Source: an uncultured Slackia sp. (GTDB lineage Bacteria > Actinomycetota > Coriobacteriia > Coriobacteriales > Eggerthellaceae). Taken from it: a stretch of DNA of 9,884 bases. Below the pieces are notes generated by a model that worked only from the letters and a program-made list of their open reading frames with translations, ran no database searches and was not told where the DNA came from. Made by a program: the position numbers and the translations under genes. The stretch is from contig CAKUEV010000057.1 in the NCBI GenBank assembly GCA_934646845.1, positions 1 to 9,884 on the forward strand. Direction: 5' to 3'. Below, in pieces: positions 1 through 5,604 of the stretch (the stretch's first letter is position 1; the number at the start of each line of letters is the position of its first letter).

Positions 1-50
1 CGCCCCGGGCGTATAAAACGAGTTCGCAAAGAGCGCACAAAAGAAATGGC

Positions 51-722
51 CTATGCTGCAGCATTCCTCGCAGCAACTTCAGCCGCATTTTCGGCAATCG
101 TGCCGTCATTCATATCCATAGCTTGAGCAACTTTGCTCGCGGCATCCGACGCGGCATCGGCCGCCTCGCCAGCAGGCATGAACGCCATCTTTTTCGCAAC
201 CTCGGCGATGCCCGACGCCTTCACGACGGCCTTGAACGGCTCCGGAGCCTCGAACATAGAGCCGTCGGCGTTAATGGGGGCAATGATTTCAACCTCATAG
301 GTGCCCGGGTCAATTTGCACGCGCGTCGATGCGTTCAATGTGAGCGCGGTGCAAAAATCCACGGCTTCGCCAGCGTCGCTCGTGCCAGAGATGTGAGCAA
401 TGGCAGGCGATGCCGTCTCGGCGTCATATCCCTCGGCAGAAATACGCATGCCAAGCGTTCCCTTTTCCGCCGCGGCCTGCTGCTCAGCAGTGGGCTGTTC
501 GTTTTCGATGGCTTGCGCGGCATCGGACATCGACGAGCCGGAACCCTTTTCCGCATCGCGGGGCATAAGCACGAAAATAATTGCGGCAACGAGCACGACA
601 ACGATAAGACAGCCGACCACAACGGCTGCTTTTTTCTTCGCAGGAGTGTCCACGCGCTCGCGAGGCTCTTCCGATGCCTGGTTAGATTCGTTGTTGTTTT
701 CGATTTGCCTATCTTCAGTCAT
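51..722 (-). CDS. Single-pass membrane-anchored protein of unknown function
   Basis: The 223-residue product is not recognised as a known family. A short polar, Glu/Asn-rich N-terminus (1-30) ends in a Lys cluster (KKK, 29-31). One strong hydrophobic segment follows (about 32-53), then a long soluble part, so an N-in anchor with the remainder outside the cell is likely. Residues 88-182 look like a beta-rich domain (alternating hydrophobics, and a Gly-Thr-Tyr-Glu-Val motif near 140-144). The last 40 residues are Ala-rich and probably helical. The ATG at 722 is preceded by only a weak purine stretch (AGGCGGG). It lies 81 bp downstream of the DUF523 gene on the same strand, so co-transcription is possible. 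I see no terminator in the 50 bp after the stop. It is real coding sequence by its consistent topology and codon use, but its function is unknown. Confidence 0.8.
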   Translation of the reverse strand: MTEDRQIENNNESNQASEEPRERVDTPAKKKAAVVVGCLIVVVLVAAIIFVLMPRDAEKGSGSSMSDAAQAIENEQPTAEQQAAAEKGTLGMRISAEGYDAETASPAIAHISGTSDAGEAVDFCTALTLNASTRVQIDPGTYEVEIIAPINADGSMFEAPEPFKAVVKASGIAEVAKKMAFMPAGEAADAASDAASKVAQAMDMNDGTIAENAAEVAARNAAA

Positions 723-803
723 TGCGCGCCCGCCTATTCATTGCCCAGGCAGAAACGCATCGCACTCACGCTTACTGAGCCGATGCCTTCCTGCAAAACT
801 CGG

Positions 804-1280
804 CTATTGTACGTCCACATCACGAGGCACGTTCCACGCTTCAAGATTTGCCACATGGTTCTCATCTATTACGCGCACTCCTACGTCACGCAACGCAGCG
901 GCAGCAATGCCCCACCCCTCGCAAAGCGTTCCAGAAAAGGTGCCGTCAAACACCGTTCCGCATCCGCACGAGGGACTTTTCGATTTTAGAATCGCGACGC
1001 GCGCTCCGCTCGATTGGGCCTTCTCGACAGCGATGCGCGCACCCGCTTCATACTGAGCCGTGCAATCAACCCCATCAATGGAAATCGCGCGCACGCCATC
1101 GGGCGTCTTGCGCAGCTCGCACGGCGCATGGGGCACCGGCAAGCCGCCTTCGACCTCGGGACACAAAGGAATAAGAACGTGACCAGAATCGGCAAGGCTG
1201 CGTACCGCTTCGCAAGGCTTCGACCCGCCATCGTAACGGCACGAATAGCCGAGCAAACACGCACTCACGAGAATATCCAC
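804..1280 (-). CDS. DUF523 family protein
   Basis: The 158-residue product matches the DUF523 family, small proteins of unknown function in many anaerobes. Diagnostic motifs are all present: SACLLGYSCRYDG near the N-terminus, CPEVEGGLPVPHAPCE (about 40-55), and KSKSPSCGCGTVFDGTFSG (about 100-118). The many conserved cysteines would suit a metal or Fe-S site, but this is inference. I place the start at GTG 1280 because AAAGG lies 10 bases upstream and the family begins almost directly with the ILVSACLLG motif. An ATG at 1298 would add six residues but has only pyrimidines before it. An ATG at 1421 would add an Arg/Trp-rich, unconserved leader. The gene could be the first of a two-gene unit with the membrane protein at 51-722. 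Family assignment is confident, the start moderately so. Confidence 0.85.
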   Translation of the reverse strand: MDILVSACLLGYSCRYDGGSKPCEAVRSLADSGHVLIPLCPEVEGGLPVPHAPCELRKTPDGVRAISIDGVDCTAQYEAGARIAVEKAQSSGARVAILKSKSPSCGCGTVFDGTFSGTLCEGWGIAAAALRDVGVRVIDENHVANLEAWNVPRDVDVQ

Positions 1281-1654
1281 CGATCGCCAGCCTTTCATGG
1301 AAAAGAGGGAACGTAATACGGCCATGCGCCACCACAACGCTCGGCGGGCGCCGCGCACGAAGAATACACGCCGCCATCTTAGCGCAAGAAAGAACGACGA
1401 CATGGCGCCGCAGCACCTCAAGCAGCCATCGATTCACATTGCCGGTACCGCCACCGGTTGGCACCTATGGCTACTCGCGAGGCGCCCTTACGCGAAACCG
1501 ACAAGCGTTTCGCATTTCGGTAAAGACAGCCGCATGCCGTCCCTCGCAGGTCCCGAGTACGATACAATCTCAGCATCAGTCAACAAAGCGGCAACAATCG
1601 CCAAATCGGCCCTATTGATTCCCGCTGAAATGCCCTTCTTGAAAGGAAGCCATC
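1281..1654. other. Divergent intergenic region
   Basis: This 374-bp region separates the DUF523 gene (leftward) from the zinc-ribbon gene (rightward), so it should hold both promoters. On the plus strand a TACAAT hexamer at 1563-1568 is a possible -10 box, but no good -35 sits 16-18 bp before it. The ribosome binding site GAAAGGAAG lies just before the ATG at 1655. On the minus strand TAAGAT (1376-1381) is a weak -10 candidate without a -35. A 7-bp inverted repeat at 1492-1513 is listed separately. Frames that stay open here give Arg-rich, family-less translations and I do not support a gene. Confidence 0.5.
1492..1513. promoter_or_regulatory. Inverted repeat, possible operator
   Basis: GCGAAAC (1492-1498) and GTTTCGC (1507-1513) form perfect 7-bp arms around an 8-bp centre. 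It lies about 50 bp upstream of the TACAAT candidate -10 of the zinc-ribbon gene, a position suited to an activator or repressor. It lacks a T-tract and so is not a terminator. No other copy was found in the window. Confidence 0.3.
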
Positions 1655-2302
1655 ATGAACTGCCCGAATTGCGGAAAAGAATCTGTCGAAGGCGCGAAGT
1701 TCTGCGAATCCTGCGGCGCTCCCTTGGTCTCCGAGGTGAGTGAGCCAGCCGCAAAGCCGGCCGCTCCCGTTCCTCCCGCTCCCGCATCACCCTTCGATGC
1801 CCCAGAGCCATCCATGCCCGTCAACACCGACATGGCGCAGCCGAGCGCGCCTCAGGCCCCTGCGCAAACGCAATCAGGCTATGCGCCTTACGAGCCGCCC
1901 GCGCAACCCTACGGCACCCAAAACGGCTATGCTGCCCCCAATGCCAATACGCAGCAGGGTTACTACGCCCAACCCGACCCCTCACAACAAAACCCTTACC
2001 AGAATGCCTACCAGGCACCATATGGCCAGCCCGCCTATCAAGGCGCGTATAATGGCGCGATTTACCCCATGTCCGATTCCGATCGCACACTGCGCCTCAT
2101 CAACTTCATCCTGTGCCTCGTTTCGACCATCACCTGCGCCCTTTTGATCATTCCGCTCGCATGGATGCTTCCCATGACGATCATCAGCTGGGGAATCTAC
2201 AAGGGCAAGAAGCGCAATACCACCGCATTTGGCGTGTGCACGCTTCTGTTCGTGAACCTCATTGGCGGCATCTTGCTCCTGTGCTCGCATAAAGATCAAT
2301 AG
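1655..2302 (+). CDS. Zinc-ribbon membrane protein with Pro/Gln/Tyr-rich linker
   Basis: The 215-residue product has three parts. An N-terminal zinc ribbon has paired cysteines CPNC (3-6) and CESC (17-20), the usual four-Cys zinc knuckle of the zinc_ribbon_2 type. A low-complexity linker (about 28-140) is first Pro/Ala-rich, then Gln/Tyr/Pro-rich with repeated YxxPY-like and QNxY-like steps. The C-terminal hydrophobic part holds about three membrane segments (roughly 146-166, 165-183 and 191-210), with a KGKKR loop at 183-187. Such fusions are common in Actinobacteria and Firmicutes and usually lack a known role. The ribbon probably faces the cytoplasm. The ATG at 1655 follows a good site (GAAAGGAAG, 6 bp spacing). 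The gene stands alone, with a terminator 31 bp after its stop. Confidence 0.88.
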   Translation: MNCPNCGKESVEGAKFCESCGAPLVSEVSEPAAKPAAPVPPAPASPFDAPEPSMPVNTDMAQPSAPQAPAQTQSGYAPYEPPAQPYGTQNGYAAPNANTQQGYYAQPDPSQQNPYQNAYQAPYGQPAYQGAYNGAIYPMSDSDRTLRLINFILCLVSTITCALLIIPLAWMLPMTIISWGIYKGKKRNTTAFGVCTLLFVNLIGGILLLCSHKDQ

Positions 2303-2333
2303 GCACGAGCCAACAGCACAATCCAATCCAATC

Positions 2334-2366
2334 AATGAAAATGGCCCGCGACGGGCCATTTTCATT
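2334..2366. terminator. Bidirectional intrinsic terminator
   Basis: Perfect 15-bp arms AATGAAAATGGCCCG (2334-2348) and CGGGCCATTTTCATT (2352-2366) enclose the 3-base loop CGA. The GC-rich core is flanked by an A-run on the left and a T-run on the right, so it can work in both directions. It sits between the convergent ends of the zinc-ribbon gene (plus) and the methyltransferase gene (minus, 79 bp away), as expected for a shared terminator. Confidence 0.9.
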
Positions 2367-2444
2367 GCGATATGTCGTTGCAGCGAACGGATGGAAACTC
2401 GCGGACGCGCGAAAGGCTCCCGAAGCCATTCGGCAACTTAGCAC

Positions 2445-3401
2445 CTAGCGTTTCCGCAACACCACGTAGCGATTCATCGCGCCGCTCTTTCCGTCGCCGG
2501 AAAAACGAGCAATCTCGCGAGCTTTGTTTTGGCTGCATAAGGAATCGACGAGCGCATCGATTTCCCGTTCTTCGAAATGATGACAATAACGCCACAATCC
2601 AGGTTCGTTTTGCCATCCGAGGAAATAATCGCCTGCTTCAAGCTGAGACGCATCGAGGCCAGCAGCGACAAGCTCGCTCGTCGCCTTCGAATTCCACGCT
2701 ACAGCCTTTTTCGCAAACTTCTCATCGCCCATGAATTGCCAAAACGACGCGCACACAATACCACCCGGGGCCGCCTTTTGAAGAAGCGCATCGATAAGCT
2801 GCGCACGAAGCTCAAACGAGGGAACGTGGTGGAAGAACCCGAAGCATCCGACCAGATCACACGCGTCAGCATCGATTGCGGTCGCCAAACCCACGCCGGC
2901 CGCGAGCTCACCAATGATATCGAGGTTTTGGAAACAAGCGGAAAAGCCCTCGCCAGCAGGCAGGTGCGGAACCAGCCCCGCACAGTCGTCGACGGCAAAG
3001 TAGTCAATGTGACGGCCGCGAAGTTCTTCACGGAGAAACGCAGCAAAGCGCATATTGCCGCACGCCGCATCAAGCACGCGAACGGAAGTGCCCTTTCGGT
3101 TTGTTCCAGGCTGCACAGTTGCGCAGTCGCATGAACACACGCCCGCGTCATCGCATGAACGAGCATCCGCGTCGTCGAACGGCAGCGCATCTGCGCCGCC
3201 GCTAGGCTGTCTGCCATCGTCATCGCACGAATGCACGCCCGCGCCGTCGCACAGCCGCAGGACGCCGCAACCTTGCGCCGCTTCCAAACACGTGCGCCAA
3301 CCAATCCACGGGGCGTTGCGCGTCGCGGAAAACGAGGGTGCACAACGCGTATAGAAGTCGTTGTTCACCTGTCGCAGAAAATCGATCGTCGTTGCATCCA
3401 A
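2445..3401 (-). CDS. Trm9/ALKBH8-like SAM-dependent methyltransferase
   Basis: The 318-residue class I methyltransferase carries SAM motif I as VLDAACGN (109-116). Its layout follows Trm9 and the ALKBH8 methyltransferase domain, which methylate the carboxymethyl group on wobble uridine of tRNA. The N-terminal signature NNDFYTRCAPSFSATRNAPW (13-32) corresponds to Trm9's FY/YxxIAPHFSxTRxxPW. FGFFHHV (187-193) matches its VHH motif, RYCHHFEEREIDAL (271-284) its YYHLYxExELEEL, and NRYVVLRKR ends the protein. A Cys/Asp-rich insert of six octapeptides (51-98) separates the signature from motif I. The start is TTG 3401, preceded by AGGGGA at 6 bp. A frame-open TTG at 3455 lies inside the T-tract of the upstream terminator and has no binding site. 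A terminator (3456-3483) separates it from the malic enzyme, and no clear promoter of its own was seen. The fold is certain; the tRNA substrate is inferred. Confidence 0.82.
   Translation of the reverse strand: MDATTIDFLRQVNNDFYTRCAPSFSATRNAPWIGWRTCLEAAQGCGVLRLCDGAGVHSCDDDGRQPSGGADALPFDDADARSCDDAGVCSCDCATVQPGTNRKGTSVRVLDAACGNMRFAAFLREELRGRHIDYFAVDDCAGLVPHLPAGEGFSACFQNLDIIGELAAGVGLATAIDADACDLVGCFGFFHHVPSFELRAQLIDALLQKAAPGGIVCASFWQFMGDEKFAKKAVAWNSKATSELVAAGLDASQLEAGDYFLGWQNEPGLWRYCHHFEEREIDALVDSLCSQNKAREIARFSGDGKSGAMNRYVVLRKR
3108..3251 (-). repeat. Six-copy 24-bp in-frame tandem repeat
   Basis: Six consecutive 24-bp units (3108-3131, 3132-3155, 3156-3179, 3180-3203, 3204-3227, 3228-3251) encode octapeptides in the methyltransferase: CDGAGVHS, CDDDGRQP, SGGADALP, FDDADARS, CDDAGVCS, CDCATVQP. 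The consensus is roughly C-D-D-A-G-V-x-S. The DNA units share a TCGCATGAAC-like start and a CCGCGTC-like part, and the third peptide unit is the most diverged. The array is exactly in frame, so copy-number change would not disrupt the gene. Confidence 0.75.
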
Positions 3402-3455
3402 TGCGGTTCCCCTGAAATAACGAGAGCTTACGCTCCCGCGCTCTTCGCCAAACAA

Positions 3456-3483
3456 AAGCGGCGCTTCTCACAAAGCGCCGCTT
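3456..3483 (-). terminator. Intrinsic terminator after malic enzyme
   Basis: Perfect 11-bp arms AAGCGGCGCTT (3456-3466) and AAGCGCCGCTT (3473-3483) enclose a 6-base loop. Read on the minus strand the hairpin is followed by TTTTGTTT, a typical U-tract. It lies 80 bp past the malic enzyme stop and just before the methyltransferase start, so most malic enzyme transcripts should end here. The rest of the 3402-3563 gap holds a small GAGC-TTAC-GCTC inverted repeat at 3424-3435 and nothing else recognisable. Confidence 0.85.
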
Positions 3484-3563
3484 CAAACAATATCTTACGA
3501 GCAAGGCGAGAATCGCGTTTCGCATACACGAAGCGCCCTCGCCCGTCAAAAGCTCAGCTCAGC

Positions 3564-4715
3564 CTACTCGACAGCGTTGGCCACGGCGGCAGCCACGACC
3601 TCGACCGCACGCGGGTCAAACGGCTCAGGCATGATGAAGTCTTCGCAAAGCTCCTCGTCACTCACGAGCGCAGCGAGCGCCTCGGCAGCAGCAAGCTTCA
3701 TTTCTTTCGTGATGCGCGTCGCGCGAGCCTCGAGGGCGCCCTTGAAAATGCCGGGGAATGCAACCACGTTGTTAATCTGGTTCGGGAAGTCGGAACGACC
3801 CGTGCCCACCACGCGGGCGCCGGCAGCGCGCGCAACGTCGGGGAAAATCTCGGGCGTCGGATTAGCCATCGCGAACAGAATCGCGTCCTCGTTCATCGAC
3901 TGAACCATTTCGGCGCTCACGATGCCCGGAGCAGAAACGCCCACGAAAATGTCGGCACCGGCCATGGCGTCGGCAAGGCCGCCCTTTTCGTCGTTGAGGT
4001 TCGTCGTGGCGAGCATTGCGCGCTGCGCCTCGTTGATGCCCTCGCTGGTCGAAGAGATAATGCCACACCTATCGCACAGAAGCAGATTCTTGAAACCGTA
4101 ATCGAGCAGCAGCTTCGCAATAGCGATGCCGGCCGAACCAGCGCCGTTGACGACAACTCGGCATTCTTCCTTCTTCTTGCCCGTCAGGCGCAGCGCATTG
4201 ATCACGCCAGAAAGCACGACGATGGCGGTGCCGTGCTGATCGTCATGGAAAACGGGAATATCGAGCTCGTCGATCAAACGGCGCTCGATTTCGAAGCAGC
4301 GCGGCGCAGAGATATCTTCCAAGTTGATGCCGCCGAAGCTCGGGGCCAAGCGCTTCACGGTGTCGACGATTTCATCGACGTCCTGCGTATCGAGGCACAA
4401 AGGCACAGCGTTCACGCCGCCGAAAGCCTTGAACAGGGCGCACTTGCCCTCCATAACAGGCATCGCAGCCAAAGGACCAATGTTGCCCAGGCCGAGCACT
4501 GCCGAACCATCGGAAACCACGGCCACTGTGTTTGCCTTCATGGTGTATTTGTAAGCATCGGCGGGATTGTCGGCGATTTTGCGGCACGGCTCAGCAACGC
4601 CCGGCGTGTACGCCAGCGCCAGATCTTCACGCGTTTTGATGTCCATCTTCGGAACGGTATTGAGCTTGCCCTGCCACTGCTCGTGCAAACGCAGCGATTC
4701 TGCAGCGATATCCAT
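3564..4715 (-). CDS. NAD-dependent malic enzyme
   Basis: The 383-residue cytoplasmic enzyme oxidatively decarboxylates malate to pyruvate and CO2 with reduction of NAD(P). All hallmarks of the short bacterial form are visible. AYTPGVAEPC (35-44) has the catalytic Tyr36. GLGNIGPLAAMPVMEGK (75-91) ends in the catalytic Lys91. NLEDISAP (131-138) and FHDDQHGTA (156-164) carry the acidic metal ligands. The Rossmann motif is VVNGAGSAGIA (188-198). AMANPTPEI and GRSDFPNQINNVVAFPGIFKGAL complete the nucleotide domain. Asp215, at the end of the second Rossmann strand, favours NAD over NADP (inference). Length is normal for the family, without the phosphotransacetylase-like tail of large forms. The ATG at 4715 has a good GAAAGGA site; an ATG at 4745 would add ten unconserved residues and bypass that site. 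It appears monocistronic, with its own promoter and terminator. Confidence 0.95.
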   Translation of the reverse strand: MDIAAESLRLHEQWQGKLNTVPKMDIKTREDLALAYTPGVAEPCRKIADNPADAYKYTMKANTVAVVSDGSAVLGLGNIGPLAAMPVMEGKCALFKAFGGVNAVPLCLDTQDVDEIVDTVKRLAPSFGGINLEDISAPRCFEIERRLIDELDIPVFHDDQHGTAIVVLSGVINALRLTGKKKEECRVVVNGAGSAGIAIAKLLLDYGFKNLLLCDRCGIISSTSEGINEAQRAMLATTNLNDEKGGLADAMAGADIFVGVSAPGIVSAEMVQSMNEDAILFAMANPTPEIFPDVARAAGARVVGTGRSDFPNQINNVVAFPGIFKGALEARATRITKEMKLAAAEALAALVSDEELCEDFIMPEPFDPRAVEVVAAAVANAVE

Positions 4716-4773
4716 GAAGAATTTCCTTTCAACCCGCGGCTCCACGCCGCAAACGATGCCGACGGCCCTTGGC

Positions 4774-4799
4774 CGCCAAAGCTAGCTTCGGCGATTATA
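4774..4799 (-). promoter_or_regulatory. Malic enzyme -10 box with abutting palindrome
   Basis: On the minus strand a consensus TATAAT occupies 4794-4799, about 79 bp before the malic enzyme ATG. No convincing -35 lies 16-19 bp upstream. Directly next to it, 4774-4793 is a 20-bp palindrome (CGCCAAAGCT/AGCTTCGGCG) with a single mismatched pair (4778/4789). It would cover the predicted transcription start near 4787. This is the classic position for a repressor operator. Confidence 0.55.
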
Positions 4800-4868
4800 C
4801 CCGTTGCAATGCGCGCCCCGCGCCCTATAACGACAAGCGGCGCAACATCTGCGAAAACAGCCCATACA

Positions 4869-4895
4869 AAAGGCCCCGCATAATGCAGGGCCTTT
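4869..4895 (-). terminator. Terminator of the cytochrome/flavoprotein operon
   Basis: AAAGGCCC (4869-4876) and GGGCCTTT (4888-4895) pair perfectly; inside them GCAT/ATGC can pair partly. On the minus strand the hairpin runs into TTTTGT. It lies 133 bp after the cytochrome stop codon. The stretch between (4896-5028) holds only a weak 6-bp hairpin (TCGCTT/AAGCGA, 4941-4958) and no supported gene. Confidence 0.8.
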
Positions 4896-5028
4896 ATGGA
4901 GAAGAACGTACGTTTCCATCTAGAGCGCTATTGCTGAACTTCGCTTACAAAAAAGCGAGCAGTAAAAATCACGCAAGACATCCCGTACTGCCAGCGTTGA
5001 AACAACAGGGGCGACGAGCGTATCTACT

Positions 5029-5604
5029 TTAGTTCGTTCCACGCATCGTCTGACCGCCATTAGGATGGCACTGGCCGCAAGTATCAACCTGCTGGGCATG
5101 GCCCTTGTGGCACTCATTGCAATTCAGCTGGCCATGAGGGGAATCATGCGGATTGTACGGTTCCAGATCGGCAGTCTGCTCGGCAAGCGCCTCATAGCTA
5201 TCACCGTGACACGACAGACACGTCTCGTTGTCGACATAATAGCGATCGGCCAAGCCCAGATTGTCGGTATCGCCCGACAGCTGACTTCCAAGCTCAGCAA
5301 CCTGCGTGTTAATGTCGGCTTTATGGCAGTCGAGGCACGTCGTGCCCTCGTTCACGCCATGCCAATGGGCAAGGCCCGCTCCATTCGTATCGTCGGTGCC
5401 ATAGTAATTATCAACATGTTCGCTCATGGAGCTATGACATACTGTGCCGCAAAAACTCGGCGTATTGTGCCATGCAAAACCGCCGATACCAGCAACAACG
5501 AACACGGCAATGACAACGCCCACGACAACAGGCCAACGCTTTTTGCCGACCTTTTCCGCCTTCGCCGTTTCGACCTGGGCGGCTTCCTTCATTTCTTCAG
5601 TCAT
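5029..5604 (-). CDS. Membrane-anchored multihaem cytochrome c
   Basis: The 191-residue protein has a charged cytoplasmic start, one membrane segment (about 25-45), then a periplasm-side haem domain. Four canonical CXXCH haem sites are visible: CLDCH (90-94), CLSCH (129-133), CNECH (162-166) and CGQCH (176-180). A fifth, CGTVCH (52-57), has three residues between the cysteines. It sits just after the membrane helix where NapC/NrfH proteins have their first haem, and Met60 is a possible axial ligand as in NrfH. The likely job is to take electrons from the menaquinone pool and pass them to the exported flavoprotein encoded directly upstream. The ATG touches the flavoprotein's TAA with no gap, and AGGGGGTG inside the upstream gene supplies the ribosome site, so translation is probably coupled. 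NrfH-like is the closest description; exact family placement is uncertain. Confidence 0.92.
   Translation of the reverse strand: MTEEMKEAAQVETAKAEKVGKKRWPVVVGVVIAVFVVAGIGGFAWHNTPSFCGTVCHSSMSEHVDNYYGTDDTNGAGLAHWHGVNEGTTCLDCHKADINTQVAELGSQLSGDTDNLGLADRYYVDNETCLSCHGDSYEALAEQTADLEPYNPHDSPHGQLNCNECHKGHAQQVDTCGQCHPNGGQTMRGTN

Noticed and set aside
123..989. Plus-strand open frame of 288 codons
   Set aside because: It runs antisense across the membrane protein and into the DUF523 gene; composition is Arg/His-rich with no motif.
3231..4883. Long plus-strand open frame (550 codons)
   Set aside because: It is antisense to the malic enzyme and part of the methyltransferase, both with clear motifs. Its translation is Arg/His/Ala-rich without a recognisable domain, as expected for an antisense frame in GC-rich DNA.
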